From the NCBI GenBank assembly GCA_944470555.2, contig OX104127.1, positions 91,102,708 to 91,166,707 on the forward strand: 64,000 bases of DNA. The letters run 5' to 3'. Position 1 is the first letter of the stretch. Every line of letters starts with the position of its first letter. Below are positions 50,101 through 58,904 of the stretch, in pieces. The position numbers and the translations under genes are program-made. Origin of the DNA: Heterobilharzia americana (Eukaryota; Platyhelminthes; Trematoda; Strigeidida; Schistosomatidae). The notes under the pieces are model-generated. The model saw only the letters and a list, made by a program, of their open reading frames with translations. It was not told the DNA's origin and ran no database searches.

Positions 50101-53100
50101 GACAGTTGGTATAATATATAGTGTGGAATGTAGACCACTCGGTTGGGGTCCACGTTGTGACGGGTGATCTAGTTGAAAAGCAGTCGTAATGGTGTAGTTG
50201 CATCTGCACGTTCTATTCATCCTAATCCTCATATCACATTTCGTTGTTTGTTTCACCCCCCCCTCTTCTGTTTTTCTTCTTTGTAACTTTCTATGGCTTT
50301 CGATTTCAGTTTTAGCCATTTCTCTGTATTTCACTTTCGACGTAATAATGTGGAGTATGGCAAATTTGCAGAGTAACTGGAAACCTCATTTCGATATTGG
50401 TTAACATTAACCCTGTATCGATTCTTTTCCTTTCAGTGTGAATATGTGACAGGTTACGTTAATGAGAGTTGTATTTTACGTATTCGTGCCTCTTTCAAAG
50501 ATGAACATCTATTGAAGATAGTTTTTTTCTGACATGAATGTATGTAATGGAGTGTTTGTGACGTGTTTGTGAGACGTGAAAGATAACGTGACTGGGTGAG
50601 TGGTTTTACACTCCCCTAATCTAAGATCTGACTTTAGTCCGTAATATTTCGTTCCTTACAACCATATGGTTTTAGACTAGGCGGTTGCTTCATCCTACTA
50701 GGTGAATATTTCAGTGCCATTACCTTTCAGTAAGATGATTACTGCTGCTTAACAGGACAAAAGAAAAACTTGGTTAGAAAAGGTCTTTTCTGCTGAGAAT
50801 TTCATGCTTAAGTGAACTGTGTATTGGTGACTGTTCCTACTGATCTTCATCTTGACTTATTTTAATCAGTAACTAGTATTCCTTAATTATATTTGTCATC
50901 ACTAAATGTAGTTTATACTTGTACTTTGTATCTACAAACCTTAGGAAAAATTTTATTGAATTCTTCTGCTTTGTAGGACTATATAGCTCGATTTGGACAT
51001 GGAAGTAAAAAATGGCTCGTCAGGCACAAAGTAAAGAAAAAGTCTTACAGAAAATGGTATCAGGTGGTTTGGCTGAACGAGTTGAAGGTGATAAGACATT
51101 GACATTTTACTTTCCTGATCCTGGAACTATCCCACCCCCTGTTATTCAGGTTCAGCAAGTCAGTTTTCGATATGGACCAGGAAAGGTGAGGGTATATATA
51201 TAAATCAAGACAAATATCTACAGTTTTTTTTGTTTACCTTAATCTCTCTTATCCAAGCAGCAGTTTATTAGGATTTTTCTGCTTATTTGATGATGAAATT
51301 TTGCAGACTATTGTTTCAAAAACCTTTGCTGTTTAGGAATATCAATATTTTTGCTGCTGAAAGTAGCATGCCGTCTCAGAATCTAGCTGAAACCTGTACT
51401 GGCAGTGATAGTGCAATTTCATATTTCCTTTTATTGTTGATGTTTGTTCTGAGGCTTCTTTCTGAACCACTGAATGCTCCAACTGACGTTATCTCATTCA
51501 TTTACATGGAAAAGTGGAATTTTCGCTTAACTTCAGTTATTCTTCATATGTCTGGAATTTGTTTTTTTAAGTGTTCTTTCCGCGTAATCGATATCCTTAC
51601 AAATCGCAATTTGACTTTGTATCCACTATATTCCTTGACTTATGCATCTTTTTAGCTAAGCAAGCTGATTACCGAAACGTTGAAACAGTTATAATTATTG
51701 GTCACACGAAAAAATGATATCGATGGTTATAACTTTGGTATACAAAAGGGATTCAATATATTATTGTTTATTTCACTAGTGTGTAAAATACACCCATAAT
51801 GATTTGAAGGAAGAACAAGTATTTCAGCGAAGGGTCTGTTCTCGACGATTTCATTTTCAAGGCTGCACAATATCAGATATGCATTTTTCTAGTGTAAGGA
51901 TTTGATAGTTGAAAACAGTTTTTCATGCATATCAACACAAATAGTGTCAACGAATGAGTTGTCATTAAAATCAAAAAAACTGATGAGTAGTGAATATTAA
52001 TCAAAATAAGTTTGGAACTGAATTGTGATCAGGTAGAACATAGCAACAAGAATGAGTAGCAAATTACTTAAGAAGTGTATATTGTCGAGACAGAAAGATG
52101 AAAAGAAAAAAAAGAGGGAGCAGAGGAGACTGAAAACTAAGACCATGAAAAGAGAAGGGGTTGAACAATTTTCTCTTGGGCACACAGTTCAGGCTTCTCC
52201 ATTTGGATGGCAAGAGCTTTGGCGATGCAGAGAGTGCGAAGATATACAGCCTTTGGAAGGTTTTTTTTCCACTTTATAGATGACTTCAAATGAGTAAGTT
52301 TTTGAGATAAGGTGATTTGTATTCACAGTGTGTTCAATTATAGAACTCCTTATCGCTTCATTGTCACCTCTTTGTAACCACGTGAGATAGTGTTCGTGAG
52401 CTGTTTTGGATAATAGTCGCGTCGAATGCCCTATATGCTTGGCTCACTAGTGTTCAATAGAAAATTAATTTTTCCTTGAGATTCAGTTACCTTTAGGGAT
52501 ATTATGTCACGTATTTTTTCTATCTAGAGGTTTGCGGAGGTTTACTAATTGATTTTAGGTTGGAGTTCATCACAGACTGATATCAGTTGAGGGGACATTG
52601 GAAGCTCTGGAGAGTTGTTGAAATGGATTTCTATGCACAGTGCTTTCGATTGTTAACTCTAAAAACTCATCCATCTGTATTGGTCGGTCACGGGAGTGCA
52701 ACCAATTTCATGTTGTCTAGTCCTGAGTGCAGATCGAATTCTATCCATCATATTTGCAATGTGGCAACCAAGCTAGGAAGCTCAGCATCGCGGTACACAT
52801 TAGTAGATGTTAGTTGGTTGGAGGCAATCGGCAGGAAGCCCTGGACCTAGGTTTCGTGCTTTTTGGCACTCGTCAGCAAGGCGTATCTGCAACCTCGACA
52901 GAAATGATGTCCCGCCCGGCGCGAATAGCTCAGTGGTAAAGGCGCTGATTACAACACTGGGTGACGCGGGTTCGAATCTCGAGCGGGACATCAGTTCCAT
53001 CGAGGTTGCAGATACGCCTTGCTGATGAGTGCCAAAAAGCACGAAACCTAGTTCCAGGGCTTCTTGCCGATTGCTTCCAACCAACTAACATCATCCGTCT

Positions 53101-56100
53101 GTGCTTCGGACTTTTTTTCTCTAGTTTTATATGACGTCGCTGAAATTTTACAGTTGAATTGGTTTTCATATTAAGCAAATGAATTATATCTGATGAATGC
53201 TGTTTTTTTTTTATAGTGGAGTAGTGTGGTGAAGAATAAAGTTGTTGCTTACCAACGACCTGCAATGTTTAAAATAACAAAAATTAATTTTTAGTTGTTT
53301 TTCTTTCATTTGAAAATCTTTTCATTTAGCCGTGGATTTACCGTAACCTTGACTTGGCAATCGATTTAGACAGACGTGTTGCTTTAGTTGGTCCAAATGG
53401 TGCAGGTAAATCAACCCTGTTAAAATTAGTTGCTGCTGAGGTAAGCGTTCTTAGATACCTTTTTTTCTTCTATACTTTATACATTTTACTACTGTACAAA
53501 ACCAGTTAGTTATTTAATTTTTATAAAAATTACTAATAAAGTGGTTTTATATTCGTTTGTATTTTAATTAATTAATTAGTTAATTTTTTTTACACATACT
53601 TTCTTCTCTATGTAACCAAGTTGGATCCAACTGATGGCCTTATTCGTCGACATTCACATATTCGTATAGGTCGTTATCATCAGGTGAGTATATTTTGTGA
53701 TGATTATATGATTATTTCATTTTAGCATTTACATGAAATGTTAGATATTAATTTGACTGCAGTTGACTGGATGATGCAGTGTTATCCAGAAATTAAAGAA
53801 CGTGATGATATGAGAAAGTTACTTGGACGTTATGGTTTGACAGGACCTCAACAAGTTAGTTTGTGTATATTGTGTTCATGTTTATTGTACATTGGATGAT
53901 TCATTCTGTTAGTTTTGTTGACTGAGAATAATAACTATCTTAGTGTTTATGCAAGCAAAAATAATTTCCTATTTATATAATAATTTTAGGTTGTGATTCA
54001 TCATCATCTGGGAGCATTGGATAACAAGTGTTTCGTCCTAGTATGGGACTCCTCAGCAGTGCGCACCATGGCCCTACCCCACCAGGGATCCAACCCAGAA
54101 CCTTCAAGTTCCGCGGTCAATATCTTACCATTGAGCCACTGAGTCGGAATCCAGTCGTCCAAATTCCCTACTTCTATCTAGTTCACCATATAACGTGACC
54201 TACACCCAATGTCAACATTGAGTAACTGTCCTCATGTTCCACTTGTTTGACTCTACTGGTCACGAATTCTCATTGAAACGTCGAGAATCACCTTTCGAAG
54301 CTAGTCACCAATGATCGCTAGGTTAATTCTATCTGGAGGTTTGTGAAAGTTTATTAGTTGATTTTAGGTTGGCATTCGATCCCTGGCGGGGTCATGGATG
54401 CACACCGCTGAGGCGTCCCATACTGGGACGAAACAGCTGTTTTCCAGTACTCTGAGATTTCCAATGTTCCTCCAACTGATGTCAATCCATGATGAATTGC
54501 AACCTGAAATCAATTAATAAGCCTCCACGAACTTTCAGGTAGAACTACGCAATGATCGTCCACTTTTTAAGATTCTGAAAACCTACTTCTTAAAAATTGC
54601 ACTGCAATTAATTTCGATTGTAGTCTAGTTGTCTGTGAATGGTGATAAAGTGTCGTGATATCGTTAGAATTCCCTAGTAGTTTGTAATCGTCAAATTTAA
54701 GTTCGTTTTAATTGTTAAGAAACGCTCACCTTAAGGGATGGTTTCTACTGTTTTAGTAAGAAATAGTTGCATTTCTAAAGGTAATTAAGTGTTTTAGGTA
54801 TCGAAATTTTTCATGTGAATTTCAATGGGGCGAGACACACCAAATATCCTCAGATACGTAGTCAAAGTTTTCAAAAGATTTTTTGTGGGGACTTGATTAA
54901 TTTCAGGGTAGTATTCACCAGTCAGAGAACCATTGAAATGCTGGGAGCCTTGAACAGATGTTTCGTCTCAGTATGTGTATCCATCTCAGAATGCATTTTG
55001 TCAACATCTTCTTGCACTACAATAGCGCTTTGTGTGTTTCAATTGTGTTTGAGGATATTTAAGTAGAAGGCTGATTTCTTAAATTTAGGAGGTCAGAGAT
55101 ATAGGATGGGAACATTGAGATGAGCATTATTGTTATACAGCGCTAAACAGCCAATTTCTGTGTGATTTAGAGTTCTAAATTGGTTAGATTCTTTCTTATA
55201 AAATGAAGGATTTCTCTCTTTCTATGTGAACTGAAATTGAAGAATATTATATTATTACATCTGAATGCAACGGGATTGTGACCCTGAATCTAACCTTTCT
55301 GACTTCGTTATGTCTGAAGTCTGAGTGAACTTTGATCCGTAGGTGCCATTCTGTCACTTTAATTTGGTGGTAATTTCAATTTAAGCCAAATCAGGAAACT
55401 CAACATAAATATTTCATCTACACAGTCGTAGATAAACATAGGATGTCTGATCGCTTTTTTTCCCTTAATCATTTCAACTGTTCAGAATAAAACGAACGCT
55501 CTCAATAGTAGTGTATCAGTCAAAGTTATGATACTTCGAAGCAGAATAGAAATGTAATGTAAAAGGAAAACAATGAGTTGACAGGAGCAGAATAGATGTG
55601 GAGTGATACTAATGATTTAGTATAATTTAAATAGTTGATGTATGTAGATACTTTCGATAGATTTTTCAGCTTGTCACATGAGGGTTCTTACCATGAAACG
55701 CAACTGAGGCAAGCAGTCGAAGAATTTCTATCCCCTTAACCGTTTTTTGACCTATTCCTGTATACCCCTCACATGTTGGTCAGTGTTTATATCCGTTCCG
55801 AATAAATGTCATTAATGAAGTTCGATTAGCGTTTGGTTTATCCTTCATCAATTTTTTTATATCTACTAAATATGAGGCAAATTGAATGGATGTCATTTAT
55901 TCTTCTCATGTGGGTAGCGTGAGTTAAGTATCATTTTAACACATTTGTCGGAATTAATAACTGACGTAATATCTATGATCTACGCGCTTCATGTATCATA
56001 AAATGTACCGTAACAATTCTCTTAGTAAGGATAAGAATCAACTATAATGGTTAACGTGTATACTCACTGATGAATTGGAATTTTTTTAAATTTTACTTTC

Positions 56101-58638
56101 AGGTATGCCCAATTCGTACACTGTCTGATGGCCAAAGGTGTCGTATTATATTTGCTTGGCTTGCTCAAAAAGCTCCTCATCTTTTACTGTTAGATGAACC
56201 TACTAATCATTTGGATATTGAAACGATAGATTCATTAGCTGATGCTATTGATGATTTTGGGGTGGTTTACTACTTGTTAGTCACGATTTTAGACTAATAT
56301 CTCAGGTATGTAACCGGAAAAATTCTGAAATATTAACTGTGTTTGTTTTGGCTATCTTTATCATTTTTTGGCTGTAATCTAAATTCGCAATAGTAACAAC
56401 AACAACCAAATAGAATTAATCTAGCGCTCATTGGTGACTAGCTTCGAAAGGTGATTCCCGAAGTCCCATTGAGAATGTCATGGCCAATGGAGTCAACTAA
56501 GTTACTCAGTGATGACATTGGATGTAGATCGCGATATATCGTGACTGACAGAGGTAGGAAATATGATCCATTGGATTCTGACCTAGTCGCTCAATGGTAA
56601 TGTACTGACCACGGAACCTGAATGTTCTGGGTTCGATGTATGGTAGAGTGGGGTCATGAGTGAGTACTGCTGAGGAGTCCCATACTAAAACGAAGTGGCT
56701 GTTCAGTGTTCTCTCCAGGTTTCCAATGTTCCTCCAACTGATGGTCAGTCTATGATGAATTCCAACCTAAAATCAATTAATAGATCTCCACAGACCTCCG
56801 GGAAGAATAAAAACTGTTGGGTTTTGTGTCCAAACTTCACTTCTACTCTTGACAGCATGTGTAAACAACTGTGATAGAAGAAGGATGCTCGTAGAAATCA
56901 TTCATATCCAATTGCGCATGGGTTGATCTTCGTGGGAGGCCTTTTATTGAAACTTGTCTATAAAGATAATCCTCTTGGATAAAGATGTTGAGAAAGCATA
57001 GCATCGTAAACACTTAGAAGTTCCAGAATATTTAGGTTACCTTTCTGGATTTTTCTGGTTCACTTTACGTGGACGCTTATTAAGTACTAAGGTTTCTTTT
57101 ATTCCTTATTTCTTGTCTTCGATTTTTATTTTCTACTATTTGGATATTACACCTTACTTACTATTTGAACATTTCATTAGACCTAATGTAAACTGAAACA
57201 AGACGAGATTGTTCAAATGTGTAAGTCTTTAATGTAGACACAGGTCTCGTCTCCTTTTTATTCTACTATCCAACATAGCTAGTTCTCGTTTATCACAACT
57301 GAATTTATGCCTATCAAAAGTGTACTTATATGCTCTGACTTCAACACATGTCATATGTTTATCTTCACCATATTTTATGATTAAAGCTAAATATTCTAAG
57401 AGCTGTTTGTTCATAACTATCCATAATTAGTTCTGTCACGGTTAATGATCCTGTGACATACTTTTCCGTTTGTTTGTACAGTTTTTCTTGAGACTTCAAA
57501 ATTGTTTCAGTTACGCATATTTCTACTATGAGCATGATTTTTTCAAGTATTACTTTAGTTCGGAGTGTGAGTTCCTGGTCAGAAGTGATTTCATTCCTAA
57601 CTGCCTCTAAGACCATATCTTCATCGACTGAGATAGTTGGGACACATGTTACGTAACCCTAGTCACCGTCTGCCTCGTCACACGATTTTGACCGAAGTAG
57701 GTCCAGGCTGGAAAAAGCCTGAGGTGGCCAGACTAAAACATGATCAGAAGTCTTTGACTGTTTGTTTTAGCCATATGGGGCGATGCAGACTGGGTGGTAG
57801 GGGTTGGCGGAACAAGAGAAACCAGCGGTTGTAGACTCTAGGTGATCACATGGCTGAGAACCGATGTCGGTGGCGCAGTTGTACACACACACACACACAT
57901 TATCCTCATTTTAACGCTGTATCGATCTCTCATTTTCTCATTCCGTTTTCACACTTTATATTTCTTTTGACTGCATTCTGTTATCTTCATCTTGCACCTC
58001 ACTGCCTTTTTACTTGATGTACTAGTTGATATGAGCTGTGTCACCTCGAACCGTTATGCAGTACTGCCTGGTCCTGTGTTGATTTGGATGGATGGACTAG
58101 GACCATATTAATTAGCATATCGGTGTAGAAACTCGTTATATCAAAGCTAACCATTTTTCCATCCCCTTCTAAATGCAAGTCATCTAAGTTTTATGTAATT
58201 TCATAATACTTTTTCGGTTTGAATTTAAAAAAATTCCTTAATGGACCTAGTGTTTCCGCTAAGCTCTTAAAAAATTCATAAACTGAAGTGTTTCTAAAGT
58301 CTACGATAAGTCTAATAGAAAAAAATGGTTTATGAACCTTGAAGTACCATATATCCTATAATTAAAAGTGAAATGGAAATCTGGATCACGACAGGATTTG
58401 AACTAGTTACCTCTGTGTCGCAGTTCACTCTTCATGTTTGAATTTCATCATTCACATTGGGTACCAATTAATAATTCATGCGTAAGCAATCTCTCAACGA
58501 ATATTTTTTTTGCATTTCGTTTCTTTTTAGGTTGCTAAAGAAATATGGGTGTGTGAAAATGAAACAGTAACACCATGGGAAGGTGATATTTTCTCGTATA
58601 AGAAGTATTTGATGCAGAGCGTTTTGGGTGAACCGTAA
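35574..58638 (+). CDS. ABCF2: ABCF2-type ATP-binding cassette protein (12 exons)
   Basis: A soluble twin-ATPase ABC protein without membrane segments. ABCF family members act in translation and ribosome-related functions in the cytosol; the exact role of ABCF2 is less well known. Exons: 35574-35780, 37012-37228, 42703-42920, 45049-45173, 45286-45531, 48050-48145, 50977-51185, 53330-53440, 53621-53683, 53726-53854, 56103-56305, 58531-58638, all with GT..AG borders. The total is 645 codons including stop if three single-base breaks are discounted (human ABCF2 has 623 residues). First cassette: Walker [10 protein letters not shown] (about residues 147-155), signature SGGW (261-264), Walker B plus D-loop [12 protein letters not shown] (280-291). 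Second cassette: Walker [10 protein letters not shown] (461-469), signature SDGQ (549-552), [20 protein letters not shown] is the ABCF2 pattern. Introns range from 42 bp (intron 9) to about 5.5 kb and are filled with repeats. Frame breaks lie at 35625-35629, 51007-51012 and 56259-56262. Confidence 0.95.
37012..37228 (+). CDS. ABCF2: ABCF2 exon 2
   Basis: Acceptor TTATTACAG, donor AAG|GTCTGT. Encodes the linker with [19 protein letters not shown] and [20 protein letters not shown], the start of the first nucleotide-binding domain. Confidence 0.93.
39060..39285 (+). mobile_element. Retroelement C-terminal fragment, possibly Penelope-like
   Basis: The frame 39,073-39,282 reads [18 protein letters not shown], then [12 protein letters not shown], then [17 protein letters not shown]. 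The pattern S-S-I-x-x-H-L-x-D-(S/T)-x-H ... F-x-V-I ... P-x-L-C-x-Q resembles the tail of schistosome retroelements with a GIY-YIG-type end. Confidence 0.4.
41000..41420 (-). mobile_element. Penelope-like element RT fragment
   Basis: On the minus strand from about 41,390 down one reads [14 protein letters not shown], then A-D-M-F-V-A-K-L-E, then [11 protein letters not shown]. These correspond to (Y)RQxDGVxMGSPLGP, ADxFMxKLE and the catalytic Y-C-R-Y-V-D-D box of Penelope-like RT, with the second Asp changed to His. Downstream: [15 protein letters not shown], a further family landmark. Confidence 0.7.
42703..42920 (+). CDS. ABCF2: ABCF2 exon 3 (first Walker A)
   Basis: Acceptor TTTTTCAG, donor CCTG|GTAAAA. 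Encodes [20 protein letters not shown] and the conserved [11 protein letters not shown] and [16 protein letters not shown] segments. Confidence 0.95.
43320..43660 (+). mobile_element. tRNA-derived SINE with hammerhead module (SM-alpha-like), copy 1
   Basis: Begins TCTAGTGCTCATTGGTGAC. The pol III A box is TGGCTCAATGGTAACG (43,489 on) and the B box GGTCCTGGATTCAATCC (43,525-43,541). A hammerhead-like module follows at 43,564-43,613: CTGAGGA, stem II GTC/GAC, stem I CACTG/CAGTG. The conserved GAAA is changed to GAGG here, so self-cleavage is unlikely. Downstream CCTCCAACTGATGTCAATCC is shared with the other copies. Confidence 0.75.
44055..44830 (+). mobile_element. RTE-like LINE 3' end (C-terminal ORF plus 3' UTR)
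   Basis: Frames 44,045-44,344 and 44,369-44,566 encode [21 protein letters not shown], then [10 protein letters not shown], then V-F-D-H-R-C-L-R, then W-L-G-H-V-L-R-V-P, then [10 protein letters not shown]. The ORF ends near 44,640 after [14 protein letters not shown] 3' UTR shared with 57,900-58,100 and 61,510-61,720 ends in GATGGATGGATGG near 44,820. Copy is 5'-truncated and frame-shifted. Confidence 0.78.
45049..45173 (+). CDS. ABCF2: ABCF2 exon 4
   Basis: Acceptor TTTTTAG, donor CAG|GTAATA. Encodes the helical arm [20 protein letters not shown] and [19 protein letters not shown]. Confidence 0.95.
45286..45531 (+). CDS. ABCF2: ABCF2 exon 5 (first signature and Walker B)
   Basis: Acceptor TTGTTTAG, donor GGT|GTAAGT. 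Encodes [37 protein letters not shown] and the switch His in [14 protein letters not shown]. Confidence 0.95.
45563..45609. repeat. (TA)n microsatellite
   Basis: Uninterrupted alternating TA, just inside intron 5 of ABCF2. Confidence 0.95.
45795..45838 (+). repeat. 44-bp direct repeat, copy 1
   Basis: Begins ATGTAACGACCAGCTGTTGG; differs from copy 2 at 46,242-46,285 by two G/A changes by eye. Confidence 0.85.
46242..46285 (+). repeat. 44-bp direct repeat, copy 2
   Basis: Begins ATGTAACAACCAGCTGTTGA; 447 bp downstream of copy 1. Confidence 0.85.
46845..47065 (+). mobile_element. Penelope-like element RT fragment
   Basis: Frame 46,848-47,060 reads [25 protein letters not shown], then [13 protein letters not shown]. 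This is the RQxDGxxMGSPLGPxLADxFL motif of Penelope-like RTs; the following Y-C-R-Y-x-D-D box is degraded to Y-H-G-Y-T-D-C. Confidence 0.7.
47090..47149. repeat. (TA)n microsatellite
   Basis: About 60 bp of uninterrupted TA directly after the Penelope-like fragment. Confidence 0.95.
48050..48145 (+). CDS. ABCF2: ABCF2 exon 6
   Basis: Acceptor CCTTCTTAG, donor AAA|GTAGGT. Encodes [20 protein letters not shown] and [12 protein letters not shown], matching the ABCF2 interdomain linker. Confidence 0.95.
48544..48626 (+). repeat. 83-bp inverted repeat, left arm
   Basis: Perfect reverse complement of 49,028-49,110 (paired positions sum to 97654, no mismatch seen). A partial copy occurs at 33,400-33,470. 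Confidence 0.93.
48627..49027 (-). mobile_element. Penelope-like element, GIY-YIG endonuclease domain
   Basis: On the minus strand from about 49,010 one reads [21 protein letters not shown], then [11 protein letters not shown], then [12 protein letters not shown]. The I-Y-Q-I ... K-Y-I-G-Q-T pair, the R-x-x-E-H block and the A-L-H-x-x-x-x-x-H block are the landmarks of the C-terminal GIY-YIG nuclease of Penelope-like elements. This frame is largely open, so the fragment is comparatively young. No RT is attached. Confidence 0.75.
49028..49110 (-). repeat. 83-bp inverted repeat, right arm
   Basis: Reverse complement of 48,544-48,626. It carries a nested hairpin: TGATTAC/GTAATCA around GAGCA/TGCTC followed by GAAAC. 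Confidence 0.93.
50120..50245 (+). mobile_element. RTE-like LINE 3'-tail fragment
   Basis: Similar by eye to 44,520-44,640 (GGTTGGGGTCCACG and the following segment to the ORF end). Too decayed to keep a frame. Confidence 0.5.
50977..51185 (+). CDS. ABCF2: ABCF2 exon 7 (one frame break)
   Basis: Acceptor TTTGTAG, donor AAAG|GTGAGG. Encodes [12 protein letters not shown], then after a break at the A6 run 51007-51012 continues [15 protein letters not shown] and the V-x-F-R-Y start of the second nucleotide-binding domain. Both halves match ABCF2, so one A appears to be missing. Confidence 0.9.
52520..52605 (-). mobile_element. SINE 3'-tail fragment
   Basis: Matches, on the minus strand, the tail shared by the SINE copies at 54,332-54,545 and 56,720-56,815 (reverse complement of CCAACCTAAAATCAATTA and CCTCCAACTGAT). 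Confidence 0.65.
52806..53092. repeat. Snap-back tRNA-like element (110-bp inverted arms around a tRNA-like core)
   Basis: Arms 52,806-52,915 and 52,983-53,092 are reverse complements with about seven mismatches and no indel (paired positions sum to 105898). The 67-bp centre, plus strand, has a pol III A box TAGCTCAGTGG (52,926-52,936) and a B box GGTTCGAATCTC (near 52,969). The innermost 7 bp of the arms, GTCCCGC/GCGGGAC, sit where a tRNA acceptor stem would be. T-stem pairing is poor and spacing is not canonical, so it is not a functional tRNA gene. Confidence 0.88.
53330..53440 (+). CDS. ABCF2: ABCF2 exon 8 (second Walker A)
   Basis: Acceptor TTCATTTAG, donor GAG|GTAAGC. Encodes [20 protein letters not shown] then [13 protein letters not shown]. 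Confidence 0.96.
53621..53683 (+). CDS. ABCF2: ABCF2 exon 9
   Basis: Acceptor AACCAAG, donor CAG|GTGAGT. Encodes [20 protein letters not shown] and Q. Confidence 0.94.
53726..53854 (+). CDS. ABCF2: ABCF2 exon 10
   Basis: Follows a 42-bp intron. Acceptor CATTTTAG, donor CAA|GTTAGT. Encodes [20 protein letters not shown] then [20 protein letters not shown]. Confidence 0.95.
53990..54330 (-). mobile_element. tRNA-derived SINE with hammerhead module, copy 2
   Basis: Reverse-complement copy of the family at 43,320. A and B boxes lie near 54,140 and 54,100 on the minus strand. Ends against a second minus-strand tail fragment (54,332-54,372). Confidence 0.75.
54013..54064 (-). ncRNA. Hammerhead ribozyme module with intact core residues
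   Basis: On the minus strand: GCGCACTG, core CTGAGGA, stem II GTCC/GGAC with loop CATACTA, core GAAA, then TATC followed by CAATGC. CTGANGA and GAAA are both kept. Stem I pairs GCACTG with CAATGC (one mismatch). The region that should form stem III pairs poorly, so activity is doubtful. Confidence 0.6.
54332..54545 (+). mobile_element. Partial SINE copy 3, head-to-head with copy 2
   Basis: 54,332-54,372 is a minus-strand tail; from 54,371 the plus-strand SINE starts within its B box (GCATTCGATCCC). The hammerhead module at 54,401-54,455 has stem II GTCCC/GGGAC and GAAA, but the first core element ends GGC instead of GGA. Confidence 0.7.
56103..56305 (+). CDS. ABCF2: ABCF2 exon 11 (second signature and Walker B; one frame break)
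   Basis: Acceptor CTTTCAG, donor CTCAG|GTATGT. Encodes [37 protein letters not shown] and, after a break at the G4 run 56259-56262, [13 protein letters not shown] with the switch His. One G appears to be missing; uncorrected, the exon ends at TAA 56,295-56,297. Confidence 0.92.
56421..56815 (+). mobile_element. tRNA-derived SINE with hammerhead module, copy 4
   Basis: Starts CTAGCGCTCATTGGTGAC; A box near 56,585, B box GGGTTCGATG near 56,629. Hammerhead module 56,663-56,712: CTGAGGA kept, GAAA changed to GAAG, stem II reduced. Tail CCAACCTAAAATCAATTA ends near 56,780. Confidence 0.75.
57620..58100 (+). mobile_element. RTE-like LINE 3' end
   Basis: Frame 57,637-57,834 reads [15 protein letters not shown], then V-G-P-G-W-K-K, then [12 protein letters not shown] (CA)n stretch near 57,886-57,899 interrupts the ORF end, and the 3' UTR matches 44,640-44,830. 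Confidence 0.72.
58531..58638 (+). CDS. ABCF2: ABCF2 exon 12 (C-terminus)
   Basis: Acceptor TTTTTAG. Encodes [20 protein letters not shown] then [15 protein letters not shown], stop TAA 58,636-58,638. Confidence 0.95.
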   Translation, partial: VAKEIWVCENETVTPWEGDIFSYKKYLMQSVLGEP

Positions 58639-58904
58639 TACTTTGAACACGTCTACAAGATTTTTTGAATATCACCAGTTAATATTTGTGTACAGAGCCA
58701 TAAGTTCCCCGAGTTTTACATAAATTTGCACATTTTTTCAGTTGCGTTTTACATTTTCTTGGATATCAATATAAAGTGAAGTTATATTCAAACTGAATAG
58801 AATGAATTAATGAATTTTTCCTACGAATTTGTTATTCGATGCTGTTATTTATTCATCTATCCATAGTCTGACTTCACGGGGATTGATCTATTCCCTGGGG
58901 GGGG

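Larger units (their letters stand above)
48146..50976 (+). other. ABCF2 intron 6
   Basis: Contains a Penelope GIY-YIG fragment between inverted repeats (48,544-49,110) and an RTE-like 3' tail (about 50,120-50,245). The rest is AT-rich and unassigned. Confidence 0.8.
51186..53329 (+). other. ABCF2 intron 7
   Basis: Contains a minus-strand SINE 3' tail (52,520-52,605) and a palindromic tRNA-like element (52,806-53,092). Frames at 51,287-51,655 and 52,052-52,279 are open but show no known motif. Confidence 0.75.
53855..56102 (+). other. ABCF2 intron 10
   Basis: Contains a mosaic of SINE copies in opposite orientations (53,990-54,545). The remaining 1.5 kb is AT-rich with no recognised motif. 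Confidence 0.75.
56306..58530 (+). other. ABCF2 intron 11
   Basis: Contains SINE copy 4 (56,421-56,815), about 800 bp of unassigned AT-rich sequence with minus-strand frames at 57,229-57,616, and an RTE-like 3' end (57,620-58,100). Confidence 0.78.

Noticed and set aside
51287..51655. 122-codon frame in ABCF2 intron 7
   Set aside because: Hydrophobic, AT-rich composition without motif or splice support.
52919..52982. Possible functional tRNA gene
   Set aside because: A and B boxes are present, but the T stem does not pair well and spacing between acceptor and D arm is too long. It is treated as the tRNA-like core of a repeat.
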